Both the position numbers and the translations under genes were made by a program. The notes below the pieces were generated by a model. It was given only the letters and a program-made list of their open reading frames with translations, was not told where the DNA came from and searched no databases. Of a stretch of 64,000 nt of DNA, positions 1 to 10,179 are shown one piece after another (the stretch's first letter is position 1; every line of letters begins with the position of its first letter). The DNA comes from Cladobotryum mycophilum (taxonomy: Eukaryota; Ascomycota; Sordariomycetes; Hypocreales; Hypocreaceae): the NCBI GenBank assembly GCA_036429605.1, contig CM071590.1:5332001-5396000 (forward strand), written 5' to 3'.

Positions 1-95
1 CTCCCCCCACATCCCTCCATCCCCCATCCCCCATCCCCATTCCTTTTCCTTTTCCTTTTCTTTTTCTTTTTCCTTCCGTGACTTGCCCCCCGTCT
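1..95. repeat. Pyrimidine-rich low-complexity tract
   Basis: The plus strand starts with repeated CCATCCC-like units and continues into alternating C/T blocks (CCTTTT and CTTTTT units). It lies immediately 3' of the minus-strand cysteine-rich protein gene, so it would be purine-rich in that gene's 3' flank. No coding signal is visible. Confidence 0.7.
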
Positions 96-365
96 TTAGG
101 CCCTCCAGGGTTGGCCGCCCTTGCAGTCGGAGAACAAGCTGTGAGTCGAGCAGCAGCCGGCAAACGAGTCCATGTGATCACGGATGGAGTGGGCGTTGCA
201 GTCGTCACCCTGGACAACACCGCCCGTGGTTTTCCCACAGCAGCTAACGGTCTCGACAGGGTGGGCGAAGTGCTCCTGACGCCAGTTTATCTCGTAGCAC
301 TTGCAGGCGTTGGCGGCGGGGAGGGCGAGGGCCACGGCCAGGACGATGATGTTGGAAATCTGCAT
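96..365 (-). CDS. Small secreted cysteine-rich protein (effector-like)
   Basis: This is an 89-residue protein that begins at the ATG at 365. The frame is open further upstream, but the upstream residues are basic and the inner Met is followed at once by a classic signal peptide (about residues 1-20, a run of I/V/L/A ending near ANA). The predicted mature part is about 70 residues with eight cysteines, including two CC pairs, the spacing expected of four disulfides. I do not recognise a named family. Small size, signal peptide and high cysteine content are typical of fungal apoplastic effectors, small antimicrobial proteins and hydrophobin-like proteins; the spacing here is not the hydrophobin pattern. 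It has no close neighbour, the next clear gene being 3.5 kb away. No intron is needed. The coding call is fairly safe; the function is inference. Confidence 0.72.
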   Translation of the reverse strand: MQISNIIVLAVALALPAANACKCYEINWRQEHFAHPVETVSCCGKTTGGVVQGDDCNAHSIRDHMDSFAGCCSTHSLFSDCKGGQPWRA

Positions 366-3300
366 TTTTGGAAGGGGTTTGCTTTGCCTTTTTGCTGTTG
401 TCTTTTTGCCTTTTGCTATTTGACTTTTGGTATTTAGAGATGTGGGATCTGAATTGGTGATGATGATGATTCTTCTTCGATCCATCGAACGCGGGCCATT
501 CTACCCTTTTTATAAGTTCGAGAGATGCTGTTTTCGACATCCATGGGAGCTGCATAAACTGGTGCCTAGGCTATTCCTGGATTGAAGGCCCCCCGGGAAA
601 CCGATCGAGTGGTGACGATGATGGGCGGGTCTGGTGTTGGTCGTTGAACTGCTTGTGTTTGTTGTTGGTCGGAGGATGTGTTTGAGCTTGGTGCCAATGC
701 GTCCAAGCTGAGAGGTGGTGTATGGAAATGGCCTTGAAAAAAAAAAACTTCTTGGTTAGCAAGCAAAGATGCCAAGAATAGGCAGCCATATTCTCTTCAC
801 TCCTTCAATGTGAGTTGAACTCCCCGTGGTGTTGTTCCAGGTCTTTTTTTGCCCGGGAGAGGCTCTTCCCGCGAAACCACATGGTTCATTGTCCATTTCC
901 CACGTATCCCTTCTTTCACAAATTACAGTTCCTCAGAAATCCAGACCAAGAAAATGTAGCCTTTCGCTGGTTGGAAAATGTACTTTGAGTAAAGCGTGGT
1001 TTGAGAAAGTTGCGCCATGTGGTGGGAAAGCCAAGTTTGTTATTGAAGCTATTCAGAACCCACACTACTACGTAATCTCGGAGATGAAGGCAGTTTAGCG
1101 GCATGAGCAGGAGCCAAAACTTGTCTCCCGCCGCAGATCTGCTGCGCACATGGATGGGTATGTAGCTTGGCGTCTTTGTCTCTGAATGGCCTGGAATGAC
1201 GGACTTGCTTGTCCCCTCCTTCGAAACCAATTCTTCTCCATGTGCTTCTATGACAGAATCCGTGGGGCCGCCTACCCCAGTTTTGTCCAACTTCAATAGG
1301 AAGGCCAAGAAAGGTAGCGAAGCCAATACTCTGGGCCATCGGCACGTGTGGGCCGTGTGACAATGGGAATGAATATTTGCACTACATATTGTTATGCGCC
1401 CAACATGTTCATCCCAGTCTGCCGAGGCTCCGACGCACCAGTGAGCAAACACGTGTGTTTGTTCCTGTATTTTCACCTAAAAGACCAAGGAAAACAAGGA
1501 AACAATAGTCCACGCGTGCCGGCTTCGTTGCTATTCTGGGGTAAATCCTACTTGATTTGTTTGCGGGGGAGCGGAATGGGCTGGGGTAAACGGGGCTCGG
1601 CATCGTCACCAGCAGCAGGCAACCATGAAAGGCCCCCATGATGAGGCTTTTTTACTATTTCATGCAGGAGTAAGGAGCAGCTCCTCCATTGGTATGTCAT
1701 TGGCGATGAGGTCACAGGTTTAGGGCTCTGCCCTTTGTTTTGAAAAGATTTCTTGTGTGGGCTTTGGCAGTGGAGATCAAGATGTTCAGACTTCAGGGGT
1801 CGACACTTGAGTGCCTTCGCCCTACCTCCCTACCATCGTCCAAGCTGATGAGCCATGAGTGGCAAAACGTGTGTTGGAGATTGAATTTCGTTTGACCATG
1901 AGTTTGATTGCACACTCGCCTCAGTTGTGAAGTTTCCTCAGGGGGTGTCAACGTTTGTAGAGTTGAAGAGATAGCACACCTCCTCGGGCCGATAATTTTC
2001 TTGATCATCACGCCATCGCCTCAGTGAAATCTGAATTTTGCATTTTCCCCCTTTCGTTGAGACGCTTCTGCTCGGTTAGAGATGTTGAGAATCATGATAC
2101 TAGACATGAGGTTATGTGACCTAGTGGCAACATGCATATGATTAAGGATCCCTGATCTCGTCCCTGTAAACCACCATGACAAGATACAAGTCTAGACCGC
2201 TTGTTTCACTACATTGGAGAAGGATTGGATCTAATCCAACGTTACTTGTGGCAAATTGGTTGTTTGATATGAACAAAAATGATCATACCAGCCCAACTTA
2301 TACATGGCGAGCCTAACAATCAGACCAAGAGTTGTCAACCCATCTACCACCATCCGTTTCCCAGCATGAATTATAAATCAATACTAGAATAGAAATACAC
2401 CGAATATGTATAATGTCACGCAAAGAGGATCATTGAAACCAGTGTAGAGTTTACTTAATAATGCATTGATTGTGTTGAAGCCTGACGATAGTTGTAACCA
2501 CTGCAGCCGTGTATAAGCCGGAGGTTACGGAGACACCGTAAAAGGCCGGGATGGTCATGTTGCGTCCCAAAAATCGGGAGTGGATTCCGAGCGGCGGCGT
2601 CCACCTTGGTTCGGCACTTGAAACTAGCATGGGATATGGAAGATGGAAACTGATTCCGACCCCACGCACTAAAGGAGGTGAGACATTTCCACCAGTCATT
2701 GCCCAATTGGCGTTGTTCCGACATCCATAGTAAGCAAAAAAGTCATCCCTAGTGCTAGTTTTCCATGGACCTTTATTTATAATACGCACTCAGTTTTACC
2801 CTATACGGTAATCCTGAGCAATATCTCCGGCGATATATCGTGGTGAAGCCCAACCCATCTCAAGCTGTGAAGGACCGGAGCCATAAAGCCTCAATGGGGT
2901 CTGTGTGCATCTTAACTCCGTGTACATTAGTATCAGCATGAAGTCTCAGTATGTATGTGTCTAGATGAGCAATACCAGTGTCTTGGTAAGCTCGAGGGAA
3001 TAAACTTGATTGCTTGATCGACCAATCAACGAATACGACGAAGAGTTGCATCAACAACTTTCATCCCCTAGAGCACCAAGCTAATCTAAGCGCCAGACCA
3101 AGGATTGCAATCTGTGGAGCATGCAAGGCTGATAGACCTTGCCATGGTCTCCCTACTGGGTAGCAATCATGAGATACATTTGCCACTTGGTAGTCGAGGG
3201 TATCTGTCCAACTGCAGGACAACCTCGACTCATAATGAGGGGGCTCGAGTTGGCGTTTTGACATCTCAGAACATTAACCGCATTCTGTTAGTTTTGTTTT

Positions 3301-3856
3301 TTGATCACCATACTCGCTACTGGACTAATGCTAGTGAGAATGTGAGAAGTTAGAGGCGTACCGGAGTATTGGCGCCAATTAGATTTTACACGAGGCTGGA
3401 TGTCTTTGACAGTCTGAAGTTTAAATTCGCTGGAGGGCCAGAAGCAGCTAGATGATGTCGACTACTTGATTTAATGATTAGTAGATCAAGTGAATCTTGC
3501 CCCGGTTTAGAGACTCCGGTTGTGGCAATTGCTAGCCGGGGGGATCAACCGCCAATGAATGCAATCGGCGATGCATTATGGTGTGCCACCTTTCATCTCG
3601 GGGCCTGAAAGATGTACCAAGGAGTACAGGGTTCGGGAATCAAAATCTTGCCGTCTTGCCGTGTGGGATATGTTGATCCATCTGATAAAAAGCAACATGT
3701 GAAGTGTTGTGCTAGTGAGCGTGGACTCCTTTTCGATATAAATATCATCATCATTCCCATACCAATCAACCATCTATTCAGAACAACAACAACAGCATCG
3801 AACAACTCACAACAAGAATCAATTTTCACAACAGTATTACCATCAATTCATTCAAA
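366..3856. other. Long intergenic region, no convincing gene
   Basis: About 3.5 kb without a supported gene. Open frames on both strands are short, overlap antisense to each other and show no recognisable domain. One minus-strand stretch (about 2455-2789) reads as a hydrophobic, membrane-like tail and may be an old gene fragment, but I cannot place it. A run of nine A occurs near 737-745. The final 250 bases are the promoter and leader of the next gene, CAA-rich just before its start codon. Confidence 0.5.
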
Positions 3857-4454
3857 ATGTCTACGTAAGTCCTCCCTCAAAACCATCTCACTACTCATCT
3901 CACCAACACACATCCAGCCCCGAGCAAGCATGGATCGCCCTCACTCAGCGCACTGATCTGATCAAGGCGGAGGATGCCGCTGCCGCTTTCGCTGCTCTCA
4001 AGCCTGTCACCGCCGACTACATGACCGGCGGTAGCGGCTCGTGGGAGGGCTTCAACCTCGATACCGGCCACCCCACCAAGGACAAGATGATTGAGCTCCA
4101 CTGGGCGGGCAAGAACTTCCGCAGCACCGAGGACGTCGAGCCCATCGTCGTGTACGACGCCGAGGGCAAGAGAACCTGGAACAAGGATTGGGGTTACGCC
4201 AGAGTATGTTTGCATCAAACCCCAGCTCCCGTCACTTTGACAGCTTGTCCTAGAACGGCGAACTTGGTACTAACGTGGTATAGCTCCGAGAGATGAAGTT
4301 TGGCGATAGCAACACTATTGCTATGCTCTACGACGACTTCCCTATCGTGGACTATTTCCACTACGTCACCGACGATCTTGTTGCTGGAGCCATGGATTCT
4401 AAGAAGATGAACTCCTTTGGCACTTACTACTTTTACCTCAAGAGAATTGCTTAA
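3857..4454 (+). CDS. GXWXG / DUF4334 domain protein
   Basis: The protein is 154 residues from three exons: 3857-3864, 3918-4203 and 4284-4454. Both introns have GT-AG ends (GTAAGT and GTATGT donors) and the second has a CTAAC branch site at 4270. The start ATG is followed by only two codons before the first intron, a common fungal arrangement. The middle contains the GXWXG-type signature (GGSGSWEGF, about residues 39-47), and the C-terminal half matches the DUF4334 pattern, with a DYFHYVTDD core and an aromatic-rich end (GTYYFYL). GXWXG and DUF4334 occur together in small bacterial and fungal proteins whose biochemical role is not established. No signal peptide is visible, so it is probably cytosolic. 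Family identity is recalled from motifs only. Confidence 0.8.
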
Positions 4455-5168
4455 ATTAGCAATTAGTATTTGGCATCCTGATGTGCTCAGAGCTTATGAG
4501 CTTCATAAATATATAGGGTAGTCTAGCCAATTCCCATCTTATCCTATCAATGGAATACTATAGCATTATATATCGATCGTTTAGGATGATTCAGTAAGCC
4601 GTGATATTGTAAACTGTGAACTGGAGCCCCTATGGCAACTGATAAGAGGGCTTGCTTGCGGTAATAAAATATCCATCAATTATAAAGATTCCCCATTAGA
4701 AGTTTTAAGCGAAGTGGAGTTTTTGTTTTTGGTTGTTGTCGTTGGAGGTACCCCTGACGTCTGAGGAGCCCCCTTATCTACTAACATGGGTAAATGGTAG
4801 CTAGGGGGCAACAAGGGGTACACCGCTGCAGATCATTTACACTTTCCCCTTTTGGCAGTCCAAAAGCCTCATTTCCTGAAAAGATGTTATAAATGATTTC
4901 ACTATCGATTACCGCATTTCAAGTAGTCTTGGGTAGGGCATTGTGTCTGTTACACTTAACCCATCTGCCCTCTCGCTACTGCATTTGGCTTACCTATTGA
5001 CAACCTCAAGGCCCTAGATAATACTGGCCTCATTGCTATTTAGGCTATCTGGCTTGGAAAATACGGTCTGCCGAATCTTGGGGGTGAATGAGCCTGGCTC
5101 CGAAAGTCGCATAAATCACAAAAATGGATTGTTGCCTTGTTGCAGTGAACATAGTCACTGTCATTTCT
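4455..5168. other. Intergenic, no gene seen
   Basis: These 714 bases separate two convergent loci. They hold the 3' flank of the GXWXG gene (AT-rich, with several AATAAA-like and TATATA stretches around 4505-4680) and that of the S8 relic. No coding frame of interest was found. Confidence 0.6.
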
Positions 5169-6401
5169 TTACAGACGACCTACCTTTGACCCATCTGACT
5201 GACTGCTGTTCATAAGCTTAAATCCAAACCTGACAAACTCCTCCGTGCGGTGCCGCTTATCATCCGGGGTCAAACTCCGAGCTCGCGATCTCTCCAGCAT
5301 GTCGCTGACACCATCCAGCTCTTCCCACACCTGGATGAACCTATTAGACGTCATGGTGCCCAAGCTAAAAATGGCCTGCCTCATGGAATCGTGCTTGGCA
5401 ATCTTCTTGACGGCATCGTCTGGGATCGCGATGCCCACGACCGACCCCTTGTTCTGGTTGGCAGTCTTGACGGCCAGGATGCTAGCTTTGACGCAATAGA
5501 TGATTATGGCGGCGAGTCCGGCCGCCAGAGCTGTGGCCACGCTGGAACCGGTCTCGTATTTGAAGTCGACGACGCGGTCGCTGTCCATGTGCTCCTTGAT
5601 AACGTCGACGCCCGGCAAAACAAAGGCAATGCCGGCTTCCTGCGTCCACTCGAAGACGGTTCCATCGGCACGGGCGGCGCCGATGCGGAAGAAGTCGTTG
5701 GGCCAGGGACCGCTTGGGTAGTCTAATTGGGTGAATTTGCCCTCGTCGGGCGAGGAGCAGAACATCAGGACCTTTTCGTTTACAGCTCTTTGCAGTACAT
5801 TTTGCACTGTAACATAGTGGTCAATACAGGGGCTCATTGACGGCCAGTATGACTGGGGAGGGCAAGAAGATGCGTAAGTGATGAGACCAAAGGGCACTCA
5901 CGCTTGTTTGTAGTTTCTTTCTTCGCCGTCGCCATGGGGAGCGTCCATGACATGGAAATAATGCCAGCTTTCTTGCCGAGCGCCGCTTCTATGGCCTAGA
6001 TAGGGGCTGATGATTAGAGGGGGTGCCTTCGTTCGCTCTCCGTCGGGATAACATCATCTTACCCGCGCCGCATATTCCGTATCAATCTGATTCTTCCCTC
6101 CAGGGGCTTCAAACGTCCTCAGTCATATGGGATAAATCTTGGCCATGGGACACACGCGCAGGATCATGGTGGCCGTTACCGTGCCGTGACCCCTCGCTGA
6201 TGAGAATGACGGCCGCACTTTTCCATCATGAAAGTCAAAGCTTTTCCCCTCCAGAACCTGGCTGGAGGGCGTCACATAGAATCTGTCGACGCCGTCATCG
6301 ATCAAGGCCACAACGACGTCTTCCTCCACGCGCTCCGGCGTGCCCTGGTTCTTCCTCCAAGACATAAAGTCTTGCAATGTGTCCTCCCAGAAAATCTTCA
6401 T
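5169..6401 (-). pseudogene. Subtilisin-like (S8) peptidase relic, nonsense mutated
   Basis: Three exons (6063-6401, 5902-5995, 5169-5806), joined by GT-AG introns with consistent phases, give 357 codons. They encode one S8 peptidase domain: the Asp motif ALIDDGVD (residue 35), the His motif ARGHGT (His72) and the Ser motif GSSVATALAAG near residue 250, followed by a helical tail of about 100 residues. All three catalytic residues are present. An in-frame TGA at 6123-6125 interrupts the domain between His and Ser where family members continue, and the reading frame stays coherent after it, so this is a base substitution and not a frame error. Fungal S8 domains of this type usually sit at the C-terminus of large proteins with N-terminal NLR-like or ankyrin parts. 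Nothing of that kind precedes it here, because the sequence just upstream belongs to an oppositely oriented gene. I infer a truncated, inactive copy. Confidence 0.75.
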
Positions 6402-6424
6402 TTCGGTAGCGAATCTGGATGTGA

Positions 6425-7302
6425 AATTCAGCAACCGACCAAGAAGATGGCTTACGGGCCCTTGTTAATGCCGGCGCGGACATTAATGTGAAGGATAAGT
6501 TTGGACGCTTTCCAATCCACTTTGCAGTGTCGTTTGGATACGGCGCCTGTGTAAGGTATCTCTTGAGTGAACTCAAAGACACGGACATGAGCGTGGCGGA
6601 TGACGACAACTGGACCCCGCTGCTGTGGGCGGCGCGGTCGGGCTATAATGGCATCATCTCTAACCTCATTGAAAGGAAGGCCGACGTATGGATTCGAGGC
6701 CGCGTTCATGACGTCAAGCCTGAGTGGTCGGCGTTGAAGCTGGCCAGATTCGCAGACAGGGGGAATGCCGGGAAGACCTCACGCCCAAGGAGCGTATGAG
6801 GGTCAGACCTGGTGGCGAGATGGAGGTATGGGACGATTACTTTCACAAAAGCAAAGTTGGGGATCTAAAGGGATCGATCTGCTGGAGCTGCCTTGTGGTA
6901 GGTGGTGAAATTCCACAGCAACCTGAGCTGAGGTGCTAACGATTTACGTAGGAGATCCGGGGAACACAGTGGAAGTGCACCGAGTGCACCGCAGACGTCT
7001 CGCTCTGTTTCAAGTGCTACGGCCATAGGCGCGAGTTGCACGATGCAGATCACACGTTCAGGGAGATTGGTCCCCAGTTTGACTACCTCAAATCACGAAG
7101 AGTCCAGCTTGGTGCAAGAGAGGACAATGCCACGAGCGAACAGACCAAGCCGCTAGAACAGGGGTGGAAGGATTGGGGAGAGACCGCGGTCGGAGGAGAA
7201 GGTGCCAAAGACGGCATGAACGTGGTGGCATCCCCGGATGAAATGCTTGAAGATGACCTAGATGGCTTTGGTACGGATACGGAGGATGCATCTATCACGT
7301 AG
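6425..7302 (+). pseudogene. Ankyrin repeat - ZZ zinc finger gene, 5'-truncated, frame broken
   Basis: From about 6432 the plus strand encodes ankyrin repeats (motifs such as ALVNAGADINVKD and WTPLLWAARSGYNG), a linker of the type SALKLARFAD, then a ZZ-type zinc finger completed across an intron at 6898-6951 (GTAGGT donor, CTAAC branch, TAG acceptor). The finger cysteines are CWSC, CTEC and CFKC, and HDADH supplies the histidines. The C-terminus is acidic. There is no start codon or upstream repeat in frame: a stop lies at 6422-6424 and upstream DNA is antisense S8 sequence. A one-base frame break occurs at the G5 run 6759-6763; one extra G would restore a continuous frame. This architecture is the usual C-terminal part of fungal NACHT-ankyrin-ZZ proteins, so the piece is probably the remnant of one. 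Domain identity is firm; the truncation is seen directly. Confidence 0.75.
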
Positions 7303-8501
7303 TAAGTAAGAGATTAGGTGCAACGCAAAAAGTAAATAGGTACTGAGCCTAAAATCTGAGCAACCCATATGTCTAGTATGCCATAACCAAATACGAAAAA
7401 AGAAAAAAGAGAAAAAGAAAGAGGGGGGCAGCTTTCCCACCCAGTTCTATTACTCTTGGGAGATCTATCATCCTACCGTGGCACAGGATGGCCCAGGTAT
7501 ATTAATAACATTATGCTCTTTCTGTGCCTGAGAAAGCCATCATAATGGCCGTTGCTTGAACACGGACGACGAGTAGGGGGAATAGCTCCACCTAGTCTGC
7601 CCTCTTACAGCACCAGCCCTTATTCAGTATCTTCTCAGGGTGACGAAAAAGTATGGTAGAAGCTGGCGTGGGGGAGAAATTTCTCTCTCTCTCTCTCCTT
7701 CTTTTTCTTCTGCCCTTTTATAAAGAGCACTGACTCTCTCTCTGTCTCTGGCAGACGTTTTTGTCTTACATGTTGACATCTTGGTAGATGTCCTGGTGCC
7801 GTGCTTAATAGGCATGGTAAAAAAAAAAAAGGGGGGGGGGGGAGGGGGGTAAGCAACGAACATGAACTTGGTCAAGGACTCAAACCGCTCAGAGAATGCC
7901 TTTAGAACAACCCCTTGAAAGAATTCACGACAAGAACCCTAGAATTCACCGAATAGTAGTCTCGCACGCATTCCCCAAAAATAGTCGTTGTAGCCTTGAG
8001 AGTCGATTGTGCGAGACGCCCATTCACATGGATCGTTAAAATCCGGTTCAAGCCTCTTGGAAATAGCATACCTTATTAGATAACTAAGTTGGAACTCGGC
8101 TGAGATAGTCAGACCAAGAAGCATTGGGCTTGTTTGTAGATGCAAACTTCTTGGTTGGCTGCTCTCAATGGCCAAGCTTTTTTTATTCCGCTACTCGTAT
8201 CTTCTCAAGAGATTGTTGAATTGCACTATAAAGTTGTGCAGTAGAAACAGGAACGATCTCACACCATCCCCAGGGAATCGCCCCCGTCCTCATATGCAAA
8301 TAGACTATTAGGCTTTCGTAACTAAATACTCAGCAATACTACCTGCTTATTAAACACATTCTCTCAAAAAGGCTATCCGTTGCCGAAAAAAGTTCCTGTA
8401 TCGCCTTCCTTGGCCATATTCCGAAACGCCCATGTAACAAAAACCAAGTTGCAAAATCATGTACTTCATCCCTTCCTCCTCGAATCTTTAGCCACAGTGC
8501 T
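7303..8501. other. Intergenic, low-complexity, no gene seen
   Basis: These 1.2 kb lie between the ankyrin-ZZ relic and the 3' end of the RNPS1-like gene. They contain an A-rich tract (7395-7425), a CT microsatellite (7681-7697) and the compound A12/G12 run listed separately. Short frames here are driven by low complexity. Confidence 0.55.
7819..7849. repeat. Compound homopolymer A12-G12-A-G6
   Basis: Twelve A (7819-7830) are followed directly by twelve G (7831-7842), one A and six G. Such adjacent mononucleotide runs are intrinsically unstable and their exact length in any assembly is doubtful. Confidence 0.9.
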
Positions 8502-9627
8502 TCATCTGTATCCCCTGCCCCTGCTGCGAGACCGGCTGCGGTTACTATCATAGCTGCGGCTTCGACTGCGTCGTCTGGTGTCGTTGTGACGGCCGCCTCC
8601 TGCTCCTGCGCCTCCTCCTCCTCGTCTCCGGGGCGCGGGCGATCTCGATCGAGAGCGTGAGGAGTAGGAATTGTTTGAGCGACTGCGATATCGGTTTGTG
8701 TTTCCACCTCTTGAAGGTGGTGCACCGCCGGGTGATCGAGATGGCGAGCGGGAGGTAGGTCTGTAAACGTCTGACCTGGGACCAAATCTGCTCGAGGGCG
8801 AGTGTCTGCGTCGTCCACCACCACCACCACCACTACCTCCTCCACCGCCACCCGTCGGTCCAGTAGGCGGGCCACCGCCTCCACGAGGGACTGAGAATGG
8901 GACTCGAGGGTCGATGTTGGCGCCACGACGAGCGGTAGGGGGTGCGGGAGAGAGTTTGCGGCGCTGCAGGACGATGGATACGTTGATGATGGCGCCGTCG
9001 ACTTGGGCTTCGTGCATGTGTGCGATGGCTGCCTCGGCGTCTGCTTCGTGGTCGTAGAGGATGTACGCAGTACCTCGATTTGTGCCGACTGTAGATGTTA
9101 ATTTGTTGATAAAAGAACTGAGGGAGGTGGAGGGATCGTACAGGTTCGGTTTATAGGAAGGTCCAAATCTTTGATATGTCCGAATTGGCCAAAGATTTCG
9201 TACAAGTGCTCCTCGTTGATGTTCTTGGACAATCGTTCTACCACAATCTAAACCCAGCCAAGTTAGTTTTCATTGCTCCTCTCCCCCTGAAAAAAAGACT
9301 CCCCCATGAACATACCTTTGTACTCCTCGCCAGCGGACTCTCGCTCGGATCCCTACTCTCCCTACCGCGATCGCGACTCCGGCTGCGGGAACCACTCCTG
9401 TGTCTCCCATTGCGTCTAGGCGGGGGCGTCGCACTACGCGACCTCGACCGCGACGGGGACCGTGAATCATGTCGTCTGCGACCTCCTCCTCCTCCTCCTC
9501 TTCCTCCTCCCACCGCGGGAGCAGGAGCAGCAGCAACACCAGCGGGAGAGCGCGAGTCGTCCGACTTTGGGGGAGGCGAGCGCGTAGCAGACCTATAGCG
9601 GCCGCGTGAGGGAGATCGCGAAGTCAT
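8502..9627 (-). CDS. RNPS1-like SR protein with one RRM
   Basis: A 334-residue nuclear RNA-binding protein built from three exons (9316-9627, 9142-9247, 8502-9088) with GT-AG introns in consistent phase. Residues 1-104 are an Arg/Ser and Gly-rich region (RSRS and GGGGGG runs). A single RRM follows (about 105-180), with RNP2 at the start of exon 2 (IVVERLSKNI) and RNP1-like GTAYILY in exon 3. The C-terminal 150 residues are again SR/RG-rich and end in RSRSRGRGYR. This RS-RRM-RS layout matches metazoan RNPS1 and its fungal relatives, which couple splicing with exon-junction and mRNA-surveillance complexes. The introns lie inside the RRM. The start ATG at 9627 is followed immediately by SR repeats, as in homologues. 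Assignment to RNPS1 over another SR factor is likely but rests on motif memory. Confidence 0.85.
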
Positions 9628-10179
9628 TGCTGTGTTATTTTATTTTTATTTCAATGGCCGGCGCGCAAAATAATATGGGATGAAATGGAGGGGGACAGCT
9701 TTTTTCTTCGTTTGTTTGGAGGGCTCGAGGGAGGAAGCTTGGACAGGCCTAGGAGGTTCTGGGGACGCGGGTATGCGTGGTCACGTGATGGGCTTTAATT
9801 GTACGACTTTGGATTGTTGGACCATGAATTTTTGATAAAGGTTTTCATACAATGAAAGAGGAGAGGTTTTCTTATCATTTATTCTAGCAATACACGATCA
9901 TGACTCAGACATTCCTCCTACATTCGTATGCTCGATACCTTTGGCGTATTGCTTATGACGTCTCATGTCGCACACTCAACTCGTCTCACACCATGTCCAC
10001 GTCAATGAGCAAACTTCAACTATAAATGTATTTGTTTGATTCAAGCAGTGGTATAAAATTTCACAAGTCCCTCAATGTATTATCCCTAATATATGTTTAT
10101 AAAAATAAATATATATATATAAAACTCCCATTAAAACCATAGACCCAGCTTTGTCATACAGAAAAGAAAAAAACAGTCA
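9628..10179. other. Intergenic between RNPS1-like promoter and CYP52 3' end
   Basis: These 552 bases hold the promoter of the RNPS1-like gene (just above 9627) and an AT-rich stretch with ATATATAT near 10108-10120 that probably serves as the 3' flank of the P450 gene. No gene is visible. Confidence 0.6.

Noticed and set aside
916..1476. A 186-residue minus-strand open frame
   Set aside because: It has no motif, no signal peptide and no splice context, and it lies in a 3.5-kb region full of overlapping chance frames.
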